Positions 21,490 through 33,109 of a stretch of 64,000 nt of DNA are shown here, in pieces. Source of the DNA: Hofstenia miamia. Its lineage: Eukaryota > Xenacoelomorpha > Acoela. Numbering within the stretch: the stretch's first letter is position 1; each line of letters opens with the position of its first letter. The translations under genes were made by a program, and so were the position numbers. The stretch covers positions 126,860 through 190,859 of the forward strand of contig SCFE01000061.1 of the NCBI GenBank assembly GCA_004352715.1, written 5' to 3'. Below the pieces are notes generated by a model. The model saw only the letters and a list, made by a program, of their open reading frames with translations, was not told the DNA's origin and made no database searches.

Positions 21490-22195
21490 TATGGCTCCGC
21501 GAGTACTCAAAATTTCGAATCGGGTACTTGACTCGTCTTGAAAATTAAACATTAACAGATTTTGAGTTGGACTGAATCAACTCGAGTTTTATTGATTGAA
21601 AATCAATAGTGCAGTGTGTTTGCTTATTGGAAACAATATTATTTTCTAATTAAAAAAACTTTAAAAATTTCATTGCGGTTGAGCAATATTTTATATTGAA
21701 TGATCATTGCTAATATGAAGATTTTAGAATTGATTGATATTTTGATGGTCGCCTCTAATGCTGAAGGATTGCTTTGAATTTTTTAACTTAAAAATGTTCA
21801 TTTCTAGTTTTTCGCAAAAGTTAGATTAACATTTCATTAGTAAAGGTCTCGATTTCAATTTGGTAAACAAACTTCACACTTTATTCAAGTGATATTGGAT
21901 AGGTTTTCATTCTTTAATTTAATAACATCAACATTGATTGGCAATGCCGTCTATATACAATACAATAATGATCAATTACACGTTTTTAGCCAATTACAAA
22001 TGTAACTGCTAGAATATATATATTTGGAAAACAGTTTATTATTGGTGACTACAATTATGATATAAATAGGCCTATTTGCGTAGACTCGACATTTAAAATC
22101 GACTCGACTCGAATTTTAAGAGACTGACCCGACTCAATCTGAAGCAATAATATCACGACTCGCAGAACCCAAGTATTGTCAGACCTATATTCAAA
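21490..22195. repeat. Degenerate inverted-repeat DNA element, ACTCG-rich ends
   Basis: GCTCCGCGAGTACTCAAAAT near the left end pairs imperfectly with the complement of GTTCTGCGAGTCGTGATATT near the right end. Both subterminal zones repeat ACTCG/GACTCG words while the middle is plain AT-rich. It looks like an old MITE. Confidence 0.35.
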
Positions 22196-22199
22196 TCAA

Positions 22200-23330
22200 T
22201 TATTTTAATAATGTGATGAGTTATTAAGATAACTGTATTATAAAAATGTTGTTTTGTAAATTTTTGTAAAATTATTCTAATGAAAATACAATTGGAATAC
22301 AATAAATAGCAAATTTTGTTTGTCTAACCATGGATAAGCCTGCAGATTGTTTCAAGTTGTTGTGAGTCTTAAAATGCGGAGGATTTTGAAGTTCAACTAT
22401 TTTAGCTTCAAAATTAACCCTACGATAATGAATTCTAAATTTTCCAATTTTTTAACAAAAAGCAGTTATTCCTTTCAATAAAGCAATATTGGTTTTTCTC
22501 AAATTATGCTACTGAATTGTCAATATATTTTACATTCGTGTGTAACTAATTGAAATCAATTATAAACCAGAATTACTGTATGTATTGAATTTTATTTATA
22601 TTGTTCAATTGTATAATTACAAGGAAACTCTAAGCAAGTAATATAGTTTTTTTAAACAATCAGCAATTAACTACATGGTCTTGGCAATATTATAAAACAA
22701 TAACTATAGAATCAAACATCCAATCAAATTCGTTTTTGATTTTAATGTTTTGAATCAGTAATTGAGATGTTGATTGTATAATCTTCCAGTGATAGAAAAA
22801 CACAATTTCTATTAAACTTTATTGATGAATAAACAAGTGCTCGTGCATCGAAAGATTCAATATATTATCAAAGATTAACAAACTGTTATTTAAACAAAAT
22901 AAAACATAAAAATCAAGTAAAGAACACATAAATACGAGTGAGTTTTAAAAAAATGTGCATGTTAGAACCAACACTAAAAGAGACATTGTTTTCCACAAGA
23001 TTATATGAAGAAGCAATGCTAACATCACGAGAATCTTGCGGTTAAGTTAAAATCACAGTAACTTCAGAACTAGAAACGAATGTGATTGCCAATCATTTAG
23101 TTCAATAACGACCGGCACGTGCAACACTTTGTATATAAGAGTTTGTATCTTTTGGTACATCTTAATTAAATATAATGATTAATAATTCAAAAATCCATTC
23201 CACTGCCTAGAAAATTTGTTACAACAAAAATTCTCTTTTGGAAATCCAATATAAGACGACAATTATTCTTTTCGTTTCATTCCCTGGTAAGTACTAGCAA
23301 GGAAATTCTGATTGAATATATAGTCGGTTG
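22200..23330. other. Gene-free stretch, nothing recognised
   Basis: AT-rich, with no signature seen. Confidence 0.5.
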
Positions 23331-23339
23331 TGTTCACTT

Positions 23340-24160
23340 TTCCCATTTGTCCATGTTGACTTTTTCTGGGGAAAGCTCACTTTTCCTTGGGGTCGGGGTT
23401 TGAGGCCAATATTGGTCCTACAACTTTGAAATTCATACCATTTGAAAGCTCTACTCTTGATCTATTCAAATCTGCAATAAAAAAGGGGGTCACTTTTAAC
23501 ATTTTTGAAAACTAGCCTCCCAAAGATGGTCAAATTGGGTAAAAAAAATTTTTTGACAATTTTGTTTGTGATTTTATTGCTTTAAACAACTGGAAATTGA
23601 CTAAAATCCATTTTGGTAAAATAAAAATTTTTTTTGGATTTTATATAGTACATTTTTGAAATATTTCAGATTCCGCTGAGGGACCAATATTGGCTCTATG
23701 GACTTAAAACATATACCATTCAAAAGTTCTAGTCTTAATCTACTTGACCATGCCTTTTAAAAGGTAGGTTTTATTTTAAAAATATTTAGTACTTTTGAAA
23801 TTTTTCAAAGGGCTTACCCTATGAAAATTTTTTTTTCAAAGTTGCTTATTTTTCAATATTTTTTAATTTTTGTATGGTAAATATATGTATAATATAAGTG
23901 CAGAAACCAAAGCACCATAAGGGGGCTCATTATTTCAGATATACCCTGATGTTGAATTTTCAGGTTGACAAAGTGAACATAGTTCAGAAAAAGTGAACAC
24001 GAAATATGGATTTAGGGCAAATTATCTCAGCAACTAATGGTCTGAGGGTCACTAAACTTTGTTAGCCTATGGGAGTTACGATCCGCATCAATGTCCCGGG
24101 TCAATCAGGGTCGTACCAATTCAACTTTTTCTAAAATTTAGCGGTGTTCACTTTTTCCCA
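23340..24160. repeat. Repeat block with two diverged units and GTGTTCACTTTT motifs
   Basis: GGCCAATATTGGTCCTAC, AAGCTCTACTCTTGATCTA and following words at about 23403-23470 recur as GACCAATATTGGCTCTAT, AAGTTCTAGTCTTAATCTA at about 23680-23745, roughly 275 bp apart. GTGTTCACTTTT(T)CCC occurs near both ends (23331 and 24144), with inverted copies AAAGTGAACAT and AAAGTGAACACG at about 23970-24000. Confidence 0.45.
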
Positions 24161-24299
24161 AAAAATAATATTGTCCCAAGATGGCTAAAATTACGCATTT
24201 TGGAACAGAATTAATATTTCAAATAAGAACTGTCAGTGTCATTTGAGGTATTGGCTGGCCTCAGCTAAGTGGTGATGAACTTCAATCCTGGAAATTGCA

Positions 24300-26760
24300 T
24301 TTTTTCGCATAGTTTCACTAATGCAGAGGAGAAGCTAAGTTTGCATCTTATCTAGTTGCAGGTTATGAAATAGTTGGTATGCCTTTTATCTGTGACTAAA
24401 CCACAAAGTTTCTTCAGAAACTTTTCAGTAAGCGGCGATGCTCCACCAGATGCACTGAAAACCTGTGGTGTAAATGTAGCATGTTTCAATTTCTAGTACT
24501 CTCTGTTGGTACTGCCTAGTTTTTTCAGTTTCAGGCTATAAAAGTTTTTGCTGCAGGTCTTTGAGCATTGGTGCTGCACAAGTTGAATACTCTTACAACA
24601 AAGAATGTGTGATGGCAATAAGACCAGAATCCAACGACAGAAATGTCTAGCCTAGCTCCATCATAAGTGTTAGAAGAGGGGAACGACTCCTTTGTTTTTC
24701 TGTGTGAGATGCACTTCTTTTCTAACATCGATACAAAATTCAGATAGTATATCACGCAATTCATTATGACGTCTTGCAAAAAGTCACTGATGGAGTAAGA
24801 GATTGCAGTGCAGAATCAATACCATACCTCAAATGGAGGCTATCTCAAAACTCGCTTTTGTTGAAGTGAAATCCCTCTTCTTTTAATGGAAGAGCAGTAA
24901 GCCATGAAGAGCATGCTTTGCATGTTATTGTTTGAATGGCTTTCTGTTGATCTCCATTCAGTTCCTTTAACAGCTGTTTGACATCATGTTTTTCTTTGAG
25001 ATAAATCTTTACTAGGCTGTTCTGTTTGGCTGTAGTGGTCAATAATGTCTTGTCTGAATGCGACAGAATTAGGCTCTCTCAAGGGTTGCGTAACTTTGAT
25101 AGAAAAATCTTAATTTTCGCAACATGTTAAAATTGGGTCTCTAATCCCAAGGCCAACAAATTTGGTCGGTAGTCGCAAAAATCGAGTTAAAGTTTAGATC
25201 TTTGCCAAAAAAATTTTGGAAGTAATTTTAGTCTAATTTTATCCTCAAGAGCTTTGAAAGTGTTGGAATGAATCTGTGTAACTCTCTTTGCATAACCATT
25301 TGAATTGGATGCTCTTTGAAAAACACGAATATACTGCATGTGGTTGAGTCTCTGTAATTTCTGAGTCTTTAGTTGTTAAGTTTGACCATTCTTCCACTTG
25401 GAATTCAATTGTTCGGAACAATAAAGGTCAGTACCTAGGAAGCCGCCATCTGTGTTAAAAAAGTACGCCTTCTCTGCCAAAGTATTTTTTAGCCTTTTCA
25501 ACGTGTTCAGGCTTAACAAAAAGAATGGTTTTTGACTGCTTGGGAAAGTAACCAAATTTCGGTCCACGTTTCTTAAGCATCTTCCACCATGATAATACAT
25601 CCCTGATCTCTCCTCCACCCGCACAATCATCTGGATAGAAAATGCGTCGTACTGATGACTTTGTGTTGTCATAAACCAGTGGCAGTGTTGCAATGCTGTA
25701 CATAGNAATAATTGACATTTTTTACGGCAACCTTTCAATTTAACCTGTTAAAGGCATTGTCTGCATCCACAAGTAAAATAGCTTTACATCTATCGCTTTT
25801 GTAGATATCCTTCATTGCGTGAAGAGCTGTTTCAATACCACCTGAGTGATCTGCAGCTGTTTGTAGTGGACCACAAGGTTCTATGATGTCATACTTTAGA
25901 GTTTGAAGGACTGCATTTGTAGTTATTGGTCAAAAGATTTCACCAATACCAATAAGTCGTATTCCAGGATCCTTGTCGAGTGCAACCATGCGACTTGCAG
26001 TATAAGGAGATACGTGGATAGGTTCTAAGCATTCACCAGCAAGCCTTCTTGATAGAAGTGCACAGCATTGCGCAAATTATCAGAATTTCGGCGAAAAACA
26101 TGTCAAAATTCGTTTAGTTCCAAGACTGTCTAACCCACTAGGAACTGCTCCTCCAAAGCAATGTAATGCACATCTTTTATTGCTTCTCCTGTTATCTTGA
26201 GAAAAATTGCACTAGGAAAAATTGGAATGTCACCTTGAATAGCTTAATCATTATCCATAGGCGGGGCATTATGGTGTTTTGATTCTAGGGCCTGAACAAT
26301 TTCATTAGTAACTGGTAAGGTGCGCTTCAGACAATTGTTTTCAAGGAGTGATGTTGCACAATTGAGTTTGCCCTTGGTTACTAAATGCGCAAATTTTTTG
26401 GCTGTGCAAAAGTTATTGGAAGTCGATTACCTTAGTCTCTTTTGTATAGCTTTGGCTTCGACAATTAAGTCCCAAATGTTGCTTTGAACCATTGAGTCTT
26501 CTGCGAAGGTGTTCTAAATTCTCATGCGTCTTGTTTCTGTTTGATACCTTTTGTAGAACATAAGGGGGGGGGTAAGAAGAAGGCATTCAGACCTGTTGAT
26601 GCACTCTCACAATCGTCTAAAAGTCGCGAGCAGAGGTCAAATTCTCTAACAAATTGTTCACTACCATTTGCAGTGGGTAATTTGAAGAGATTTGGTCAAA
26701 GTGCTGTTAATATTTTGCATGCCTCGATTGCATCTGATCCTTTAATGCATTTACCACAGT
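24300..26760 (-). pseudogene. Retroelement reverse transcriptase remnant
   Basis: Read right to left, broken frames give ALDKDPGIRLIGIGEI, motif A as AILLVDADNAFNRL (about 25790-25745), a catalytic YPDD box within RRIFYPDDCAGGG (about 25640-25600), GYFPKQSKTILFVKPEH, then the C-terminal block ACSSWLTALPLKEEGFHFNK (about 24915-24850) and DGARLDISVVGFW near 24640. This order is that of a large animal retroelement polymerase whose clade I do not assign. A single N at 25706, frameshifts and stops are present. YPDD instead of YADD is a notable change. Confidence 0.7.
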
Positions 26761-27690
26761 AACTGTTGGAAGATTTGGAGATGCATTTAAGCCCAATAAT
26801 GATAAAGACGCCAAAATTTCGAATCTTTTAATGTCATTTTCAAAATGATACTGGTCTGAATGCAGTGGTGGATCCAGAAATATTTTTTTAGGGGGAGCTC
26901 AAAGCAAGATATAATGCTAATTGCAAAATTCGGTACTACGGCAAATTAAATAGTATTGAATTTTTAATTTTTAAAATTCGAAACTATCCGTGATCTTCAC
27001 CATCATTTACTGACTACAACAATGCAAATATACAATTTGTGCAACTTCTCAATACCCAACCGATTTTTTTATGAAATTTAATTATTTCATTGGTTTTAGC
27101 CCAAAGTAGTAATATTGATAGTGGGCAATTGTTTGAAATTGTATCAGATTTTTCAACAAAATAGGATATTTTTAGAAACAACAGTATTTTAGATAATATT
27201 TTTCAAGAACATATGAACTAAATTGAATACATTATGTATTTCAAATTATAGTCTTTCATTGTGCACTACAAATGAGACATTTTTAGTGCATTTTTATTAA
27301 TATAGGATTCGGGAAAGTACAAAGCGTTCATATAAAATTATGAATGTGTGCCTATTCGTCAAATTTTGTTAAATATTTCGATAAAATTCAAGAAAATCAA
27401 ACACCCGAAAATGTAAAATCTTGCTAAAATCAATAAAACTTTTAAATTAAGGAAAATTGTCCTGGGTTTTGAGTAGTCACAGAAGTGTTTCTTGTGATTT
27501 TGGAGAAAGGTGCATGTTGGTGAACTCCGCCCATATTATTCAATTTGAAATCAAAAATTTAATGCACCCTATTAGGTACAAAAGAATTTGGTTTTCAATT
27601 TTTTGCAATATCTGTATCTGCTCCTGTGTGAACGCACTTTCATCAAAAGATGCGCGTCTGAACTCACCTTAAGGCTAGGTTAGACTATGC
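26761..27690. other. Gene-free stretch, nothing firm
   Basis: AT-rich. Near 27633-27670 CTGTGTGAACGCAC and GTCTGAACTCACC resemble the words at the 19.7-20.3 kb repeat ends. Confidence 0.4.
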
Positions 27691-27790
27691 GATTGGTCAC
27701 GCGTGACCTGTCTCATTTTGATTGAAACTCAATCTGTCACAGTGAAGACCGGGGTTCAATTCCCCACTCTGAAGAATTTCTAAATGTCTA
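27690..27790 (+). repeat. tRNA-like B box, possible SINE relic
   Basis: GGGGTTCAATTCCCC (within 27749-27768) is a good RNA polymerase III B box with a short stem. I could not find a matching acceptor stem or anticodon arm, so this is not a tRNA gene; a tRNA-derived SINE is possible. Confidence 0.25.
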
Positions 27791-27894
27791 GGCTTAACCA
27801 TTTCTCAAAATTAACATACAAGCTGCAAATACATGTAAAAGAAATTTTAAAGTGCATGGCAATGAGTAATTAAAACAATATCACATGTAGCTGA

Positions 27895-28556
27895 ACATTT
27901 ACCCTCTGCCAATATGATTCAATTATTTCATGCTTTAGTCAGGAATCATCTTAATTATGCAAATACACTTTTTTCAAATATAAATGAATCATTGGTAAAA
28001 AAAACTTACAACACAATTAAAATGGGGATTGAATGTTTGTCAGAAAAACTCCTCCAAAACATTTTGTCATCTATGCTGTTTCCAAATCAACTTTTGTGTT
28101 TAATATTTTGATGAAGTTTTTTAAAATAACAAATCAATTACCTCTTTATAATTCAATATCATTTCCAAACTTTTGTCATAAGTGCAATATAAGAACTAAT
28201 CATTATACTAACATTAAATTTCATAAAAAAATCTAGCAAAAATTGTAATTGGCAATTGGAATCGATTACCAATGAATTTTAAATCATTAAGAGTGCAATT
28301 AAGTTTAAAAGAAAATTGAAAGCATTTATGTTGAAAGAAAAATTCATTTTGGGTAAATCAGGGCTAGGATTCAATTTTTTACAATAAAGATTATACAACA
28401 ATGCGCAACTAATTTCAATAGCCTGAAGACAACAGATTTTGTAGTCTTGTTATTTTTTTGTAAATATTATAGTTATTTGTTATCATTCTTGATGCTATTT
28501 AGATAATAACCAGTCTTGTAATTGAAAATATTCTATGAAAAAGAATATCTTATCTT
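27895..28556 (+). pseudogene. LINE ORF2 3' end and 3' UTR
   Basis: LIQLFHALVRNHLNYANTLF and later NILMKFFKITNQLPLYN match the region after the RT palm in CR1/Jockey-like LINEs. The frame shifts once near 28040. The copy ends in GAATATCTTATCTTATG at 28540-28556, a short tandem TCTTA tail like that of the LINE at 62.9 kb. Confidence 0.65.
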
Positions 28557-29345
28557 ATGAAACCACCTGAGATAGAGATGTGACGTTATTTTGTAACTGC
28601 TCTTTCTACTAATCACATAGTTTAACTTTAGCCTCAAAGTTCAAATCACGGATTATATGCAACTGCACCTAATTTACTATTTGCATTAAAAGTAAAGCAT
28701 ATAAAGAGTCCCAGATAACAATTTAAAGGCTAAACAATGTTGTTTTGGGTTGTTATGTGGTTGTTTTATTTATCAAAAACATTGTTTTAATGTTGAAATG
28801 GTACCATTTCATTAGTTGAAACAATGTTGCTTCAACAACCTCACATTAGGTTGTTTTTTATGAATAAAAAAGCAAAATTTTAAAGTCATAACAGCGTTGC
28901 TTTATGTTGTCACATGATTGTTTTAGCATTACTTTTATGTGTAAATAACATTTTATATTGTTAAACAGTTTAAGCATTGCTGATTAAACAAACAAAAGCC
29001 CAATAAAGGGCAGACCATTATTTTTCAGATACTGTCAAAGATATTTAAAATAAACATTTAAGTGAATGTCTTCTATATAAATAATAACAATGACCATAAA
29101 AACCTACCAAATTTAACAAAAATTTAAAAATCTAAAATTAAGTACAATTTTAAAATAGTACTTTCTTAAATCATGAAAAATATCTCCTGCTCAAATGTAA
29201 CTTTTTTATTTAACAGTCGATTTCAAGGTGTCCAAATATTCATGAATAAATTATTTTGAAAATTCACTTATCAGGTATATTATAATTTTCACAAATTTAA
29301 ATTTCAAAATAGGTTTCACAAATCCTTTTTATATAGAAAATGTAA
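28557..29345. other. Gene-free stretch with GTTGTTTTA words
   Basis: Between 28730 and 28930 variants of AACAATGTTGTTTT and GGTTGTTTTAT recur, suggesting a decayed simple repeat. Nothing else is seen. Confidence 0.35.
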
Positions 29346-29348
29346 TTC

Positions 29349-29454
29349 ACATTTGAGAAACCGTAATTTGCATTTGAGAAAACATAATTTGCATTTGAGA
29401 AAACGTAATTTGCATTTGAGAAAACATAATTTGCATTTGAGAATATGTAATTTT
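29349..29454. repeat. 21-bp tandem repeat, about five copies
   Basis: CATTTGAGAAAACRTAATTTG is repeated head to tail about five times, with R alternating A and G in successive units. There are no spacers. Confidence 0.9.
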
Positions 29455-29459
29455 AGCAC

Positions 29460-30238
29460 ATTATATGAATGACTAAGCATGCTATTCACTTTTAAGGTGT
29501 CACAATGTCCTTATGTTTTTCATAGAGAAAGGTCAAAATATTATCACTTCAGTATCAATCATTTAAATTCAATTGTCTTTTTCAAAATTAGCCAATTTTC
29601 AATATTTTTTTTAAAACCAAGAGAATCTTCAATGCTATACGAATCTTAAATCAGAACAGAATAAAAAGGAAGTTGTATTTCCGAGCATCTGCTCACTGAT
29701 TATTTATTACTAAAGTATGAAACAACTATAAACAACATAAAAAAATTGTTATCTGTGGTATTAAATAAACAGTGACGAAATTTTAGGAGCTATAAACAAG
29801 CTAGGAATATTTGCAGCATATCATATAAGTTTGTATCAAAAGTGGACGTAGGAGGAAAAAATATTCATGTGACTAAGGGACAGTCTGACCTGAAGTGTTA
29901 GCCACAATGTTTTTGCCCAAACAATACATCTTAAGTAATTTCTGTGAGTATTATCTCTTTGCTATGCAACTTGTATTTTTAATTTGTTTTGATTTGTTTT
30001 TTTCCTTAGCCTTTCTAATTTATTATTGCTTTGTTCCTGCTTTTGTAACCTACTGATTTATTTAATTAAAATATGCTGGCCATCTGCAGACCAAAGAAAA
30101 CAAATTATTGTTGTAACCAGGGTGGACTGATTTTTGAAAACCCAATTTGTCTGTGGATTGAACTTGGCCAGTCTTTGAGAATGAAAGCTGAATTTTTAAT
30201 TGTGTATATTTTAGACATGATTTATAATTGTTCACAAT
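29460..30238. other. Gene-free stretch entering the CpG-poor block
   Basis: Nothing recognised. CpG dinucleotides become rare here and all but vanish after 29848. Confidence 0.4.
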
Positions 30239-31230
30239 ATGCATATGAATGATGAAGTTATTAACAAATTTAATAAATTAAAGAACTTAGTAAATTGTTC
30301 AAGAGGCAAGACTATAGATGATGCCTTTTTATTAAGCCTTAAATCTATTTTGACTGAACTTAAAAGTTTATTCATTTTGGAAAACACTGTCAGTCATAAT
30401 GAAGAAAGCCACTCTATTATTGTAAAAAGAAATAAATTAATCAGAACACCCAGCCATTATATTAAATGTTCAAGCTAAAATCTAGCAAACAAAGACCCTA
30501 TAGCAAGCACTGACATTTCAAATGTCACTCAAGTTATTCTTAAGGAAATTCAAGATATTAAGGTTCTTCTTAAAATTAGAAAGGTATTCTCAAATATGAA
30601 TAATGAACTTGTTTTTGCTTGTGAATCTAAAGCTAAAGATATGAAAAATAATATTGAGAATAAATCTTATAATTCTGTAGAATACAAAAAGATTGCACCT
30701 AAAATAAAAATTCTAAATGTACAAAGTAAACTTTTAGAAAACTTAGCTGTACCTAAAATCAAAGAAAAAATATTAGATAAAATCCAAAGGTTGCAAGATT
30801 TGTGTCATTTATATGATTCAATATTTGAAATATTATTTACTAAAATTATGGAATGCAGCAAAACCTCAATTATTTTTGTCAAAGTATCACAAAAAAACAA
30901 AAATTCTTGGTTGATATCAACATACATATTGGTCTTCAGATGTGCAAGATTATGGAACATCTTATGCACATGTGCTCTAGCTGTAGAATGTTTGGACACT
31001 CAATAAATAATTGTTTAAAAAATCACATGCATGCATGTTCTTTACAGAAAATCACATATATACAAATTTTCCAAATATGAACAATCCTTGTAAATAAAAA
31101 TGTGTAAATTGCAGCACTTCATACCCTGAGAAATGCAATCATTCAATTTTTTCAAAAGATTGTCCTATTTATTTGTCCAACATTAAGGTAATGCAGAAAA
31201 CAGAAACTGATGATTGACTAACACAATTAG
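30239..31230 (+). pseudogene. LINE ORF1 (gag-like) remnant with zinc knuckles
   Basis: A Lys/Glu-rich, probably coiled-coil stretch (30239-30850) is followed, in a shifted frame, by CSSCRMFGHSINNC at about 30970-31012, a perfect C-x2-C-x4-H-x4-C knuckle. Further on come CVNC and KDCPIYLS, like the second knuckle and CPVY segment of Jockey/CR1 ORF1 proteins. Several stops break it. It is probably the ORF1 of the LINE whose RT pieces follow at 31.8 kb. Confidence 0.6.
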
Positions 31231-31815
31231 AAAATGTGCATCTTAATATTTGTAAATGAGCACTAGGATCTTTATAATAATCCTTTAATGTTTTATTGCA
31301 ATTTTTGTGCAACTTAAGTCTTTTACTACTCTTCAACTAATTAACTCTAATTACTTCTTTCATACCAGGTGAGGCATGGCAAAGCAAAAATATTTGTCAT
31401 TATTGTATCTTTGATCATATAGAAAATTTAATTTTGTGTAACCAGGCCTTATTATTTATTATTAGTGTTGACTAATTATTTCAATGTTGATGAGCTGGTA
31501 TGTTCTATCTGTATGACAAAACACAATAATAATAATACAAGAAAATATAAGCCTAAAGAATGTTATAACTTCCCATCCAAATTTATATAAAGATAATTAT
31601 ACATTTCAAGCTGGGTTTTTTTACAGATCATTTTGGATTAATAGCAGAATTTTCACATGTAATATGTATATAAAAAGTGACAATTCAATTTCAAATTATC
31701 AATGAAAAAACATTAAAAAAATAACTGTTTAATCAATAATATACATTTTAAAGCATTTGAGGAAATCATATGATTTGATATTGATAAAAGCTTGCATTGT
31801 TTTGTAAGACAATGA
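31231..31815. other. Spacer between LINE ORF1 and RT pieces
   Basis: No endonuclease motif is visible; that part of the LINE seems deleted or unrecognisable. Confidence 0.35.
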
Positions 31816-31819
31816 TTAT

Positions 31820-32480
31820 CTACAACAATCATTTACAAATAAATCAGCATGGATTCAGAATAAATGGAAAAACAACAAATGCTGTTATTGAATTATAAAA
31901 TAGAATTCAGCAAAGTAAAAATGTAAATTATGATTAAGTAAGATTTATTAACTTCAATATTAAAAAACCACTACATTTTGTTTGAAAAGTTAAACAATAT
32001 AATAATTTAAATCTGTACATCATTATTGGCCTGATGGTTTCATTGGCAATAGACAAGGGCTTCTAAATATTTAGAAGCCCTTGGCAATAGACAACAAATG
32101 GTTAAATATAATAACAGACTTTCAGATATGGAAAGGAAATGTGTTCCTCAAGAATCTGTTTGTGTCCTATTTCTGTTCAATATATGTAATGATTTTTTAA
32201 GTTGTGAATCTTTATGCATTAAGAATGATTTTATTATTAAATATTGTGAGTTTACACTGATTTGTCATCCAACTTTTGAAAATATAGACTTGACACATTC
32301 AATTAATTATAAAATCAAATCTTGGTATAAAGAAAACAAATTTAAAGTTAATTATAAAAAGTCACTGAAATGATTATAACACTGAAGAGAAAATTTGTTG
32401 ATAATATATCTAAAATTGATTGCTATTCCTCAGTAAAAACAATGAAATATCTTGTATACATCATAAATAACAAGCTTTAA
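31820..32480 (+). pseudogene. LINE reverse transcriptase fragments
   Basis: NQHGFRINGKTTNAVIEL (about 31840-31895) is the RT block GFR-x-STT-A. Later VPQESVCVLFLFNICND (about 32135-32190) corresponds to VPQGSVLGPLLFLIYIND, and INYKIKSWYKENKFKVNYKK (about 32300-32360) to the W---NKL-LN--KT block. The copy lacks motif A and has internal deletions. Confidence 0.6.
32043..32094. repeat. 24-bp perfect palindrome between 14-bp direct repeats
   Basis: TTGGCAATAGACAA occurs at 32043-32056 and 32081-32094. Between them lies a 24-bp perfect palindrome whose left half is GGGCTTCTAAAT. It interrupts the LINE RT remnant. Confidence 0.9.
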
Positions 32481-33109
32481 TTAAAAGCATATTATATTTA
32501 GTAACATATTAAAAATGTGATAAAACAACAAAAACCTGTTAGAATGTCAACCATTCATTCTGAAAAAGAAAAATTCACAGAAAATTTTAAGCATGGGAAT
32601 ACATATTTGATGAAAAAATGTTCAATAGAGACTTTAACACCTTTAAGCCACACTTGTTTTAGCATTTAATCATTATATTTAGTAATATATTAATAATTTG
32701 CTAACACAATAAAAACCTGTTAAAATGTCAACCATTCATTGCAAAAAAAATTTATGAAAATATTTAAGCATGAAAATACACATTTGACGAAAAAGTGTTC
32801 AAAAACTGTTATTATGACAATTGATTGTTGTGAAAAATGAAAATCCATATAAATATTAATTTTAAAAATTCAAACAAAATGAAAACCAATAAATGTATAA
32901 ATGATGAGAGATTGAATAATTGTATAAAGCTAGCATTATTGTTCATTTAATTGATGGTAAAACAAAAAGAATTTATTTGGTTGGTCCATTATCCACACCT
33001 TAAAACAATTTGGTCTAAGAAATAGTGTAAGAAATATGCCTGTGAACAGTGCAGTGGTGATAAATATATTGCTTTGATCTACTAGCACTGGGTTAGTTTT
33101 TACAACACA

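Noticed and set aside
27690-27790. A tRNA gene
   Set aside because: Only a B box and short T-stem are present; no acceptor stem, D arm or anticodon arm can be built.
29349-29454. CRISPR-like array
   Set aside because: Units are contiguous 21-mers without spacers, in a eukaryotic sequence; it is a simple tandem repeat.
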